From: a bacterium
GTDB lineage: Bacteria; Planctomycetota; UBA1135; GCA-002686595
NCBI GenBank assembly: GCA_024228395.1
Contig: JAAETM010000519.1
Span: forward strand, 1-62,979
DNA: 62,979 nucleotides
Direction of reading: 5' to 3'
Shown here: positions 36,210 to 45,168 of the stretch, one piece after another
How the letters are laid out: each line of letters begins with the position of its first letter
Position numbering within the stretch: position 1 is the stretch's first letter
Translations under genes and position numbers: made by a program
Notes under the pieces: generated by a model
Told to the model about the DNA's origin: nothing
Databases searched by the model: none
Seen by the model: the letters and a program-made list of their open reading frames with translations, nothing else

Positions 36210-37430
36210 CTAACCCGCCAGGTAGCCCACCCTCTTCTTGCCAACCTGAACCAAAACCCGTCCTGCGGGTTTTGAAATGGTTGAACCGGGATCCTTTTGA
36301 ACTTCCCCGTCCAAACGCACAGCTCCCTGTTGGATCATACGCCGCCCGTCCGAGGTGGTCTGCACCAATCCCATGTTACGCAGCAGGTTCGGAAGGGGAA
36401 GCTCGGTACCCCATTCCTTGGACCACGGGGTCATCGCGATGTCATCGGGCAACCGCTTGTCGCGCACTTCCCGATCAAATGCCGCGGCGGCTTCCTTGGC
36501 AGCTTCTTGGCCATGGTAGCCCGCGGTGATTTCGAAAGCCAAGCGGGCCTTGGCCTCACGTGGATGCCCCCTCAGGAGTGCTTCCATTTCATCCTCGGGC
36601 AGGCGGGTCAATTGAGTGAACCAAACCGGCATGGTGTCGTCGTCCAATCGCATGACCGCAAAGGTCATGGCGCGAGGGCCGTCTCTTAGTCCCACGGCAT
36701 TGCCGTAGGACTTGCTCATTTTACGTCCATCCAAACCATTGATTAGGGGCGTGGTAATAACGACCTGCGGGCGTTGAGACTCCTGCCCTTGCAAGCGCCG
36801 GCCTACCAGTAGATTGAAGAGCTGATCGGTCCCGCCAAGCTCCACATCGGCCTGGACCTCCACCGAATCCCAACCCTGCATGAGCGGGTAGAGGAACTCA
36901 TTGATCCCGATGGGCTCGCCCGCTTCCATTCGCGTCTGGAAGGTGTCACGCTCGATCATCTGGGCCACGGTCATGCGAGTGCACAGTTTCAGAAGCCCCT
37001 CAAAATTCACGGCGTCAAACCACTCCGAGTTGCGTCTCACCTCGACCCTGTTCATGTCCAAAATCAAACCCGCTTGCTCCACGTAGGTGCGCAGGTTTTC
37101 ATTCACCTCCTCGCGAGTCAGCACGGGGCGCAATTTGCTGCGGCCCGTGGGATCACCAACCATAGCCGTGGCATCCCCCACGATCAGAATGATCGTATGC
37201 CCAAACTGCTGCAAATCACGGAGCTTGAGCAAGGGAATGGAGTGGCCGATGTGCAGGTCGGCTGACGAAGGATCCATGCCAAATTTGACTCTCAGCCCCT
37301 TGCCTTGGGCAAGGCGCGCCTCAAGCAACTTGCTGAGATCCTGCCTATCCACCAAATCCACGCAACCCCGTTCAAAGGCCGCCATGTGGTCCGCTAGCAA
37401 AAAATCACTTACCTGCTGTTGCGTCTGCAT
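36210..37430 (-). CDS. tyrS: Tyrosyl-tRNA synthetase
   Basis: A 406-aa class Ic synthetase. HIGH (in DLHIGHSIPLLK, ~60-63) and KMSKS (~237-241) are intact, as is the tyrosine-pocket segment MQGWDSVEVQADVELGGTDQ. A C-terminal S4-like RNA-binding domain is present (RRMIQQGAVRLDGEVQ). The VELGGTDQLFNLLVGR pattern places it with the TyrS/TyrZ group. It converges with the DUF1573 gene with 8 bp between stops. Confidence 0.95.
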   Translation of the reverse strand: MQTQQQVSDFLLADHMAAFERGCVDLVDRQDLSKLLEARLAQGKGLRVKFGMDPSSADLHIGHSIPLLKLRDLQQFGHTIILIVGDATAMVGDPTGRSKLRPVLTREEVNENLRTYVEQAGLILDMNRVEVRRNSEWFDAVNFEGLLKLCTRMTVAQMIERDTFQTRMEAGEPIGINEFLYPLMQGWDSVEVQADVELGGTDQLFNLLVGRRLQGQESQRPQVVITTPLINGLDGRKMSKSYGNAVGLRDGPRAMTFAVMRLDDDTMPVWFTQLTRLPEDEMEALLRGHPREAKARLAFEITAGYHGQEAAKEAAAAFDREVRDKRLPDDIAMTPWSKEWGTELPLPNLLRNMGLVQTTSDGRRMIQQGAVRLDGEVQKDPGSTISKPAGRVLVQVGKKRVGYLAG

Positions 37431-37467
37431 GCCCTATTTGTACTAAGGCCCGCCGCCCCGATCTAGC

Positions 37468-38436
37468 CTAACCCTGGGACAATCGGAACAAGTGCTCACG
37501 CCATGCCTCCAAGCCGCTCGGCCGGGGATCATGGGAACAGAACCAGCGCAATAGGGGCTCCATGCGGCTGAACATTTCCGGTGTGGCGCGTCCGACAGGA
37601 CCACGCAGCCCAAGCAAGGTCTCGCGATAGCGCTCGGGTGCGATTCGAATAGCTCGTTCGACCAAGGCCGACATGCCCATCTGCCCGGTCTCGACCTGCC
37701 GCACCAATTCGGAAGGAGCCAGGACCCCGTTTGGCAGGAAAGCTGCCAGTTGAATCTGCATGCAACTGGCCTCCGGCCACGTCTGGGCGGGGTAGAGCTC
37801 GCCCCCCTCCAGTAGCCCCCCGGCTCCCATGCGAAGCACTAGGGTCTCTCGCAGACCCAAGGCGCCGCCCAGGGCACTCGCCCTGTGGGGACCCAGATTC
37901 ACCGTCAGGGTCCCCAGGGGGGGCAGCTCCATCTCTTCCAAGCTCAAAAACGCCCGACTGGAGGCCATTTCGGCCCCCTCGCCATTTGGACCGATCAATA
38001 GGGCTTGCTGGCTGAGGATGGCAGGACCGGGCCTCAACTCCATGGGAGCCGGCCAGCGGTTCTTGATGGTCAAAATCAGAGACCGGGGCGCTCGATCCCC
38101 GTGCAGCTCGAGCTGGAAGATCAGGGATGCCATCCGTGCACGGCCCTTCAGGATCCTCTCAAAACGCTTGGCCGCCCGCACTTGCCAGCGCACCTCGGTC
38201 TGCTTAGCTCCTTCCTGTTCCTCCAACTCCAATTCCAGCTGGGGTATCAACCTGGCCAGTATGTCCTCCGCAGCTTGGTTTTCTTGATTCTCCAGGGCTT
38301 CCAATAGGCCGACGAAAGCCGCCCGGTGGCGAGGTGACACAGAAGCCAAGTCGAAAGGCGCAGGAGCCTGAGGCGCCCGGGCCACGCAGGCCGCCAGTAT
38401 CAGGGGCAGAAACCAAATAAAAAGACGTGGGAGCAT
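37468..38436 (-). CDS. Lipoprotein of unknown function
   Basis: A 322-aa protein with a lipoprotein signal (LPLILAAC). Residues ~95-200 form beta strands, possibly an Ig-like fold (LILTIKNRWPAPMELRPGPA). I see no known domain. It lies 37 bp downstream of tyrS's divergent start region and ends the run of leftward genes before rpsA. Confidence 0.55.
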   Translation of the reverse strand: MLPRLFIWFLPLILAACVARAPQAPAPFDLASVSPRHRAAFVGLLEALENQENQAAEDILARLIPQLELELEEQEGAKQTEVRWQVRAAKRFERILKGRARMASLIFQLELHGDRAPRSLILTIKNRWPAPMELRPGPAILSQQALLIGPNGEGAEMASSRAFLSLEEMELPPLGTLTVNLGPHRASALGGALGLRETLVLRMGAGGLLEGGELYPAQTWPEASCMQIQLAAFLPNGVLAPSELVRQVETGQMGMSALVERAIRIAPERYRETLLGLRGPVGRATPEMFSRMEPLLRWFCSHDPRPSGLEAWREHLFRLSQG

Positions 38437-38521
38437 GGGATCATTCTGTGGGGCGCATGGGGCAAGTCAACAGGGGCCCCACGATTACCCGGTTGCGTCC
38501 CCCATGCTACATGTCTGGACA

Positions 38522-38560
38522 CAAAAAAAGGCCCCCCCCCGCAGTAAGGAGGTTGGGCCC
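38522..38560 (-). terminator. Terminator downstream of rpsA
   Basis: On the minus strand, GGGCCC...GGGGGCC forms a stem, followed by a run of seven or more Ts (plus-strand A run at 38522-38529). It sits just after the rpsA stop at 38578. Confidence 0.6.
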
Positions 38561-38577
38561 GAATGGAACCGAGAGAA

Positions 38578-40440
38578 TTACTCGGCGGCAGGAACGTCGT
38601 CGCCTTCGGCGGCGGGAGCGTCGGCGGCGGGAACGTCGGCGGCGGGAACGTCGGCGGCGGGAGCTGCTGCCTCAACGGGCTTGGCTTCCGCTTCGGGGGT
38701 CTTCTTGGCGGAGGCCTTCGCGTCAGTAGTTTTTTCCTTGGAATCGGAATCTTCGCTGCTGGGTTTGATGGGCGGGAGCGCATCGTTCTCGGAGAAGTCG
38801 GAGTGTACAAAGGAGAGGCCGATCTTGCGCTCTTCGATGTCCACGCGGATCACACGCACCTCAACCTTTTGGTTGGGCTGCAGAATATCCTCGGGGTTGG
38901 CACCACGATCGTCCGTAATCTCGGAGATGTGCAACAGACCTTCCAGGTCGTCGCCTAGCTTCACGAACACACCAAAGTTGGTGATCTTCGTGACGAAGCC
39001 GGAGAGCAAATCGCCAACATGGTAGTTGTTGGGGATCGACTCCATCCACGGGTCGGCGGACAGTTGCTTGCGGCCCAGGGCGATACGCTTCTTTTCCTTG
39101 TCGACGGAAAGAACCACGCACTGCAGGGTGTCGCCTTTCTTGACCATCTCGGAGGGGTGACTGACCTTCTTGGTCCAGCTCATGTCCGAAACGTGCAACA
39201 GGCCATCGATGCCTTCCTCGATCTCCACGAACGCGCCGTAGGAGGTGAGGTTGCGCACGGTGCCTTCGATGACGGTGCCGATCGGGTAGTGGTCGCCGAC
39301 CATATCCCAAGGGTTCGTCTCCGCTTGCTTCATGCCGAGCGAGATCTCTTGCTTGGCATGGTTAAACTCGAGCACGACCACTTCCACTTCGTCGCCGGTC
39401 GAAACCAGTTCGGAGGGGTGGTTGACACGACGGGTCCAGGACATCTCAGAGATGTGTACCAGGCCTTCGATACCTTCCTCAAGTTTGACGAACGCGCCGT
39501 AGGACATGACGTTGACCACGGTGCCCTTGCACTTGTTACCGGAGGGATAGCGCTCTTCGATGCCGTCCCACGGGGATTTGGTGCGTTGCTTGATACCGAG
39601 CGCAATACGCTCGCGGTCGAAATCGACGCGCAGAACCTTGACTTCTACTTCCTCGTCCATCTTGACCATTTCCGAGGGGTGGTTGATGCGACCCCAGGAC
39701 ATGTCGGTGATGTGAAGCAGACCATCGATGCCACCCAGGTCGACGAACACACCGAAGTCGGCGATGTTCTTGACGATACCCGTGCGGATTTGGCCTTCTT
39801 CGATCTCGGCGAGCAGGCCTTCCTTGAGGCGCTGACGTTCCTCTTCAAGAAGCTTGCGACGGGAGATCACGATGTTCATGCGCTCTGGATCGATCTTGAT
39901 GATGCGAGCACGGATCGGTTCGCCGATAAAGTCGGAAACTTCGGTGGTACGACGAAGGTTGACTTGGCTGGCGGGCAAGAAGACGTTGACGCCTTCCACG
40001 TCGACCAACAGGCCGCCCTTGATCTTGCGTTGCACAACGCCCTGGATCTCGTCGCCCTCGTGGTAGGTCTCGGAGATGCGTTCCCAAGCACGCAGACGAT
40101 CTGCGCGGCGCTTGGAAAGGATGGACATGTCGTTCTCGTCCAAACCTTCGAAGTACACTTCGAATTCTTCGCCCGTGTTGGGCAGGGTCTCACCAAATTC
40201 GGAGAGGGGCACCGTTCCTTCGGCTTTACCCCCCACGTCCATGATCACTTGACCGGTACGTTCGTCAACGCTGTCGACCTTAGCCATAACCATTTGGCCA
40301 GGGGTGACGTCAACGATGCCTTGATTGAGACTGACTTCAAGCATCTCATCATCGACTCCTTCGAATGATGCTGCGAGACGTCGTTCTAACTCTTCTGAGT
40401 CCAGTTCGAGTTCACGGACTCGTCGGCTGGATAGGGCCAT
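38578..40440 (-). CDS. rpsA: 30S ribosomal protein S1
   Basis: A 620-aa protein with six S1 RNA-binding domains. The later four have the canonical GxVxxxxxxGxFVxL...G.xHxSxMSW (e.g. GAFVKLEEGIEGLVHISEMSW), and the first two are divergent, as in S1. After the sixth domain a ~70-residue Ala/Pro/Asp-rich acidic tail (AAAPAADVPAADVPAAD) has no function I know. S1 unfolds and binds mRNA at the 30S subunit and is essential. The 386-bp upstream region is noncoding. Long opposite-strand open frames here are shadows. Confidence 0.93.
   Translation of the reverse strand: MALSSRRVRELELDSEELERRLAASFEGVDDEMLEVSLNQGIVDVTPGQMVMAKVDSVDERTGQVIMDVGGKAEGTVPLSEFGETLPNTGEEFEVYFEGLDENDMSILSKRRADRLRAWERISETYHEGDEIQGVVQRKIKGGLLVDVEGVNVFLPASQVNLRRTTEVSDFIGEPIRARIIKIDPERMNIVISRRKLLEEERQRLKEGLLAEIEEGQIRTGIVKNIADFGVFVDLGGIDGLLHITDMSWGRINHPSEMVKMDEEVEVKVLRVDFDRERIALGIKQRTKSPWDGIEERYPSGNKCKGTVVNVMSYGAFVKLEEGIEGLVHISEMSWTRRVNHPSELVSTGDEVEVVVLEFNHAKQEISLGMKQAETNPWDMVGDHYPIGTVIEGTVRNLTSYGAFVEIEEGIDGLLHVSDMSWTKKVSHPSEMVKKGDTLQCVVLSVDKEKKRIALGRKQLSADPWMESIPNNYHVGDLLSGFVTKITNFGVFVKLGDDLEGLLHISEITDDRGANPEDILQPNQKVEVRVIRVDIEERKIGLSFVHSDFSENDALPPIKPSSEDSDSKEKTTDAKASAKKTPEAEAKPVEAAAPAADVPAADVPAADAPAAEGDDVPAAE
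38585..38665 (-). repeat. 15-bp tandem repeat coding the C-terminus of ribosomal protein S1
   Basis: A unit like gtcggcggcgggaac recurs at 38610-38665, encoding PAADVPAADVPAADAPAAE. In-frame by construction, so repeat-number changes would keep the reading frame. Confidence 0.7.
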
Positions 40441-40826
40441 GCTACTTGGGGTTTCGGGTCGGTTGTATTTGAGTGTTTGACAATACCCGCCTGGATTCGA
40501 AAGTATGTGGGGACCCGAATGTTGCCCAACAAGACCTTCGCCCGAGGGCGAGAACCGGGGATTCTAGGGTCCTGGAGGCCCTCCAGGGCCAATGAAAGGG
40601 GGTTTTTTGCCAGCAATTGTTCCCTGATTTAGCCCAAGGCTCTGGCCCATGGATCCCCTGGGCGAGCCGCCCGACAAAGAGCAATTTCCAAACGAGTCGT
40701 CCCCTCTCGCCTGGCGACGTTGTCGGGACCTCACACATAGAGCCACGATCACGATGCAGAGCACCTGGCACCTTGCCAGGCGATTTGTGACACCCGTCCG
40801 AATGCCGCCGATTGCCGGGCGGCCTG
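40441..40826. other. Noncoding rpsA upstream region with palindromes
   Basis: No gene is seen in this 386-bp stretch. It holds a perfect 17-bp palindrome CCTGGAGG-C-CCTCCAGG at 40571-40587 and a hairpin CCTGGCA-CCT-TGCCAGG at 40764-40780. As the rpsA leader on the minus strand, it is a place where S1 autoregulation would act, but no specific motif is recognised. Confidence 0.4.
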
Positions 40827-41504
40827 CTAGGCTTCCCCAGGGGTTTCCGGCAAGCACTCCTGGTCGGTTCCCACCATCTCTTGGGCGATCCAGGCACGAA
40901 CCTGGTGCAAGGCATCCGTTTCCTTGGGGTCCACCGGGGGGCCAAAGCGGACCGTCAACTGGGCCGGGCGCGGCGTGCCCATGGACCGGCCCCAGGCCCG
41001 GTGGGTCCCGAGCAGGGCGCAGGGGATCACCGGCACCCGCGCCTGGCGGGCGGCCATCAAAGCACCGCGCTTGAAAGTGCCCAAGCGCCCATCCCGGGAG
41101 CGTGTGCCCTCCGCGAACATGGTCACCAAGTCCCCCGCCTTCAAGTGCTCGACCACCTGCTTCAGGGCCTTGCGGTCCCCGCTATGCGGATCGATCAAGA
41201 CCGCCCCGCACGATTCCATCACAAAGGCCAAAATACGGCTGTTGGACAGGGTTTGCCGGGCCACAAAGCAGACGTGTCGCCCCTGGGCCCCCTTGGCCAC
41301 AAGTGGGATGTCCAACCAGGAGGCATGATTGCTGACGATGAGCCCACCTTTGCCCTTGGGGATATGCTCACGACCCAAAGCGCGGGTCGGAAAAGGCCAA
41401 ATGAAAGCGCATAGATGGGCGAATCCGATGATCAGGAGGTAGACCCAAGACCGTGTGACACGGGGTGTGGCCGGCGTAGTCTTTTCCGAGGTCATGTCGC
41501 TCAT
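40827..41504 (-). CDS. plsC: 1-acyl-sn-glycerol-3-phosphate acyltransferase
   Basis: About 225 aa with one N-terminal membrane helix (VYLLIIGFAHLCAFIWPF). The catalytic NHASWLD (HX4D, His 60) and FAEGTRS motifs of PlsC-type acyltransferases are present. It would acylate lysophosphatidate to phosphatidate at the inner membrane. ATG 41504 overlaps the cmk stop by an ATGA junction; a longer in-frame frame inside cmk is not used. Confidence 0.88.
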   Translation of the reverse strand: MSDMTSEKTTPATPRVTRSWVYLLIIGFAHLCAFIWPFPTRALGREHIPKGKGGLIVSNHASWLDIPLVAKGAQGRHVCFVARQTLSNSRILAFVMESCGAVLIDPHSGDRKALKQVVEHLKAGDLVTMFAEGTRSRDGRLGTFKRGALMAARQARVPVIPCALLGTHRAWGRSMGTPRPAQLTVRFGPPVDPKETDALHQVRAWIAQEMVGTDQECLPETPGEA

Positions 41505-42199
41505 CGATCGACTCCCCCAAAAGGGCTGGCACCCTTGGAACGACCCTTTTGGCCATCGGAAATGGGTTCCAGGACCTGCAACATGCATTCGAGCACCTGC
41601 TCGATGGTCAGGCCGTCGGTGTCCACCACATGGGCCTCCTGCGCCTGAATCAGGGGCGAGGCCGCCCGCTCACTGTCCTGCCGGTCCCGGCGTTGAATGT
41701 CGGCCATGAGCTCCTGCAGGTCACTATCAGGAGCCAATTGCCCGAGCCGTCGCCGTGCACGCTCCTCCAACGAGGCGGTCAGGAAGAATTTGTACTCTGC
41801 CCCCGGAAACACTACGGTCGTGGTGTCGCGGCCCTCGGTGACCAGGTCCCAGCGCCCTCCAACCCTGCGCTGGGCATCCACGAGCACGGTCCTTACCTCG
41901 GGCAGGACCGCCACCTTGCTGGCGGCCGCCCCCTGCTCTTCGCCCAACAGGCGGTCCATATCCAGCACCTGTCCACGACTCAACAGGCGGCCTTCTTCGG
42001 AGACACCCAGATCCAGGGCCTTGGCCACCCGTGCGCAGGCTTCCGGATCCTCAAAGGTGATGCCCTGATCCAAGCAGGTCACCCCCACAGCGCGATACAT
42101 GGCGCCGGTGTTGAGCATTAGGAAACCCAGGTGCTGGGCCAGAAGTTGGGCAACCGTGCTCTTCCCCGACCCCGCGGGTCCATCGATGGCAATGATCAT
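41501..42199 (-). CDS. cmk: Cytidylate kinase
   Basis: A 232-aa kinase with P-loop GPAGSGKST at the N-terminus and the cmk segments NTGAMYRAVG, EGRDTTTVVFP (where RD is expected) and FFLTASLEERARRR. It phosphorylates CMP and dCMP with ATP. The typical cmk-plsC-rpsA order is preserved around it. Translationally coupled to plsC. Confidence 0.93.
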   Translation of the reverse strand: MIIAIDGPAGSGKSTVAQLLAQHLGFLMLNTGAMYRAVGVTCLDQGITFEDPEACARVAKALDLGVSEEGRLLSRGQVLDMDRLLGEEQGAAASKVAVLPEVRTVLVDAQRRVGGRWDLVTEGRDTTTVVFPGAEYKFFLTASLEERARRRLGQLAPDSDLQELMADIQRRDRQDSERAASPLIQAQEAHVVDTDGLTIEQVLECMLQVLEPISDGQKGRSKGASPFGGVDR

Positions 42200-42261
42200 G
42201 TCGCGGGGAGTGTACGCCCTACCAACGACTTCGTCAGGGATTTCGAGATCCTTTCGCTCCC

Positions 42262-42292
42262 GAAAAAAAGAAGGGCCTGGGAAGTGGGCCCA
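42262..42292 (-). terminator. Terminator downstream of the LpxH-like gene
   Basis: On the minus strand, GGGCCC...GGGCCC forms a stem around a short loop and is followed by CTTTTTTTC (A run at 42263-42269 on plus). It lies just past the stop at 42293. Confidence 0.7.
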
Positions 42293-43078
42293 CTAGCACG
42301 TGCTTGAAGAAACCAATGCCGGGTCCCGATCGGGCTGGAACTCGAAAACGTCCGCTGAACCATGCCCAAAAGCATCGAGAACAATGAAACGTGCGGCGCC
42401 GCCCCCGAGCATTTCGTCGCGTGCCACATGGGCATGTCCGCAAAGAACCGCCCGGGCTCCCGTCGCTTGGGCAAGCGCAAAGACCTCCCCAGTCTGCATT
42501 TCCATGCGCGCGGGGTCCTTGGCTGGCACGGCGCGTTTTGAAGCACTCCGCAACCTGCGAGCCATAACCCGGCTAAGAAAAGCGGGTTGATGTTTGGCCC
42601 AAAACCGAAAAAAACCAGACCTCAACACCCGCCGCAGACGCTGGTAGCCATGGTCCAAAGTGCAGAACTCATCCCCATGCAATAGCAACCAGGCTCCGCC
42701 GGGACCTTGCGAAAGGGCCCCCTCCGGATAAACGCAAACACCCGTTTGGGCCTCAAACCCTTCGCCTATCAGGAAATCCCGGTTTCCGGGGACAATGCCC
42801 ACAAAGCCACCGGTATCGGTGCGCCGGCGCAGGGCCTTCAGCACAGGAGCGAACTCGCAGTCCCCCAAACTGGGGCCTCCCAACCAGTACTCGAACAGGT
42901 CCCCAAGGATCCACAGGGACTCCCCGGTGGGCAGACCTTCAAGCCATTTCAAGAACCGACCTTGATGGGGGTCGGCCGACCCTTTCAGGTGTAGGTCACA
43001 GATAACCCTGGCGGAACCTGACAATTGCCCGGCTGGCGGCACGGAACCGTAGCGGCTCGATTCCGCGGCTTCCTTCAC
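42293..43078 (-). CDS. LpxH-like UDP-2,3-diacylglucosamine hydrolase
   Basis: About 261 aa. Calcineurin-like metal-binding motifs are all visible: DLHL, GDLFEYW, GNRDF, LHGDEFC.LDHGYQRLR and GHAHVARDE. The GNRDF and HGD..c..D..Y patterns are typical of LpxH in lipid A synthesis. GTG 43078 overlaps the stop of the upstream regulator gene by GTGA. A gap in the usual spacing of metal ligands is not seen. It implies an outer membrane with lipid A. Confidence 0.82.
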   Translation of the reverse strand: MKEAAESSRYGSVPPAGQLSGSARVICDLHLKGSADPHQGRFLKWLEGLPTGESLWILGDLFEYWLGGPSLGDCEFAPVLKALRRRTDTGGFVGIVPGNRDFLIGEGFEAQTGVCVYPEGALSQGPGGAWLLLHGDEFCTLDHGYQRLRRVLRSGFFRFWAKHQPAFLSRVMARRLRSASKRAVPAKDPARMEMQTGEVFALAQATGARAVLCGHAHVARDEMLGGGAARFIVLDAFGHGSADVFEFQPDRDPALVSSSTC

Positions 43079-44433
43079 GAGCGATCCCCATCGGCGATGT
43101 CGTGCTCCTTGAGCTTCTCCCACAGGACCTTGCGGGAGATGCCGAGAAGCTCCGCCGTTTGAGAGCGGTGCCCCCCAGTGCTTTCCAAAGCACGGCGCAA
43201 GTGCTCGTACTCTGCCGCTTTTAGCACTTCCCGCAGGGGTTGGACGTCATCCTGGACCTGGTTGGCCCCCCGCCACCGGGGATCGGACGCGAGCAAATCC
43301 TCACAGGCCAATTGTCCAGTCGTGCCCGCCAAAGCGATGGCCCGCTGAACAGAGTTCTCCAACTCACGCACGTTGCCAGGCCAAGGATAGCGCTCCAGCT
43401 GATTCATCGTGCTACGCGAGACTTCATAGGTTTGACCAGCGCCGTGCCGAGCAATCATGTGATGCACCAAAAGGGGTACATCGCCTTCCCGATCGCGCAA
43501 GGGCGGAAGGTGGATGGGGACCACATGAACCCGGTAATAAAGGTCTTCTCGGAAGAGACTCTCACGTACCCGCCTCAATAGATCCACCTTCGTGGCCACT
43601 ACAACCCTGATATCGGCTTCGAGGGTCTCCTCTCCGCCGACCCGCTCGAAGTTGCGCTCCTGCAGGACGCGCAACAATTTCACCTGGGTCGGCATGGGCA
43701 TATCATCGATATCATCGAGAAACAGGGTTCCCCCATGGGCCAGTTCAAAACGTCCCTTGCGCGTTTTGCGCGCATCGGTGAAGGCTCCCTTTTCATGGCC
43801 GAACAGTTCCGCCTCCAACAGGTTTTCCGGCAGGGCTGCGCAAGATATCGCAACGAAACGTTCGTCCGCACGCGAGCTGAGTGCATGCACTGCATGCGCA
43901 ATGCGTTCCTTGCCTGTACCGCTTTCGCCTTCGATGAGAACGGTCGCTTCGGACGAGGCCACCGTCTGCACGCGCTGCAAGACGTCGCGCATGCTTGGGG
44001 AACGACCCACGATGCCCGAAAAAGCGGGCTCCCCGCCAAAGTCCCCTCGAAGGGCTTCATTCTCCTCTTGGAGCCGAAACAGCTTTCCCAAAGTTGCCAC
44101 CCTGGCGACCACGGCCTCGTTGCGAAAGGGCTTTTGCAGGTAATCGACCGCCCCGACGCGCATGGCCTCAACCGCCTTGTCCACGGTGGCAAAACCGGTC
44201 ATCACAATCACAGGGCGCTCGCTGTTGAGTTCCATGGATTTCAACAACACCGCATCCCCTCCCGCCCCTGGCATGCGCACATCGGTAATTACCAGATCGG
44301 GCGCATCCCGCTCGAGAATAGCCAAGGCTGCATCAGTATTAGCGGCCGAAAGAACCTGGTGCCCAGCCTCATCCAAAGCGTCGCCAAGGGTGACCGCAAT
44401 AGAGATTTCGTCTTCAGCGATGAGAATTTTCAT
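43075..44433 (-). CDS. NtrC-family sigma-54-dependent response regulator
   Basis: About 452 aa. An intact receiver has the acceptor Asp 51 (ITDVRMP) and Lys 101 (KPF). The AAA+ domain has Walker A GESGTGKE (169-176), and a C-terminal Fis HTH ends near SQTAELLGISRKVLWEKL. The sigma-54 contact loop reads GAFTDA (216-221) instead of GAFTGA. No histidine kinase is adjacent; the neighbouring gene is a degenerate GGDEF protein. Start ATG 44433. Confidence 0.9.
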   Translation of the reverse strand: MKILIAEDEISIAVTLGDALDEAGHQVLSAANTDAALAILERDAPDLVITDVRMPGAGGDAVLLKSMELNSERPVIVMTGFATVDKAVEAMRVGAVDYLQKPFRNEAVVARVATLGKLFRLQEENEALRGDFGGEPAFSGIVGRSPSMRDVLQRVQTVASSEATVLIEGESGTGKERIAHAVHALSSRADERFVAISCAALPENLLEAELFGHEKGAFTDARKTRKGRFELAHGGTLFLDDIDDMPMPTQVKLLRVLQERNFERVGGEETLEADIRVVVATKVDLLRRVRESLFREDLYYRVHVVPIHLPPLRDREGDVPLLVHHMIARHGAGQTYEVSRSTMNQLERYPWPGNVRELENSVQRAIALAGTTGQLACEDLLASDPRWRGANQVQDDVQPLREVLKAAEYEHLRRALESTGGHRSQTAELLGISRKVLWEKLKEHDIADGDRS

Positions 44434-44517
44434 GCTCTGCTCCTTGGTGGGTTGCTTCCCCCGGAACGGGGGTTCTGTGGGATCGGCCAAGGGCCCCACT
44501 TAGGGCCCTGGCAAGTC

Positions 44518-45033
44518 CTAGAGTTGACCACCCGGAGCCTGTTTGAGCTGTCGATCCCCGCCTTGGCTTTGGGCGTCCTCCAAGGCATCATCCGCAGCCT
44601 CCAAGAGGGCATCAAAGAACATCGTGTCATTGCTCTCGTTATAGGAATAGCCAATGGACAAGGTCACACCCAGGGTGCGATCTCCCGCAAGGAATTCCAG
44701 CTCGCGGGCAGCGGCCAAAATGCGCGCCGCCATGACAGCTGTACCGGCGGATCCGGTGTGGGGTACCACCGTCAGGAGCCGATCATCTGGCAAGCGTCCC
44801 AAAAAATCGCTGCTTCGAATTTCCGCCTTGAGGAGGTCCACGATCCGTCCCAGGATGGTCTCTTTCACGCTGTAACCGTAGAGGTCCCGCAGGTAGCCTA
44901 AACGGTCCACGGAAACCATCATGCACGAAATGGGATACCCGTAGCGCTGGGCGCGGTTGAACTCCACTCGTATCAGATGCTGGATCTGAGCCAGGGAGAA
45001 GAGATGGCTATCTTCGGATGCGTGGTTGCTCAT
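44518..45033 (-). CDS. Degenerate GGDEF-domain protein, short paralogue
   Basis: About 171 aa consisting of one GGDEF-like domain (RVEFNRAQRYGYPISCMMVS, RSSDFLGRLPDDR, VTLSIGYSYN). As in the gene at 350-1345, the GGDEF loop is replaced, here by LPDDR, so no diguanylate cyclase activity is expected. It precedes the NtrC-type regulator by ~84 bp on the same strand, separated by an AGGGCCC/GGGCCCT inverted repeat at 44490-44509. It may act as a sensor or effector for the regulator; this is inferred. Confidence 0.72.
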   Translation of the reverse strand: MSNHASEDSHLFSLAQIQHLIRVEFNRAQRYGYPISCMMVSVDRLGYLRDLYGYSVKETILGRIVDLLKAEIRSSDFLGRLPDDRLLTVVPHTGSAGTAVMAARILAAARELEFLAGDRTLGVTLSIGYSYNESNDTMFFDALLEAADDALEDAQSQGGDRQLKQAPGGQL

Positions 45034-45168
45034 GGGGTCTATGCAGGACAGGACGTCCTGAGACGTCACCGCCCCAAGGGAAAGGGACGAGGGGGGCCAT
45101 CCTAAGGCTCCAGATAGTGCCACTGCAACCACCAGCAGGGCTGGGGGCCATGAATTGACGACGCGCCC

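Noticed and set aside
39019..40368. Long opposite-strand open frame over rpsA
   Set aside because: The rpsA product has six clear S1 domains on the minus strand. The opposite frame has no recognisable motif and arises from codon bias.
43735..44901. Opposite-strand open frame over the NtrC-type regulator
   Set aside because: The minus strand encodes a full receiver-AAA+-Fis protein. The plus frame shows no family feature.
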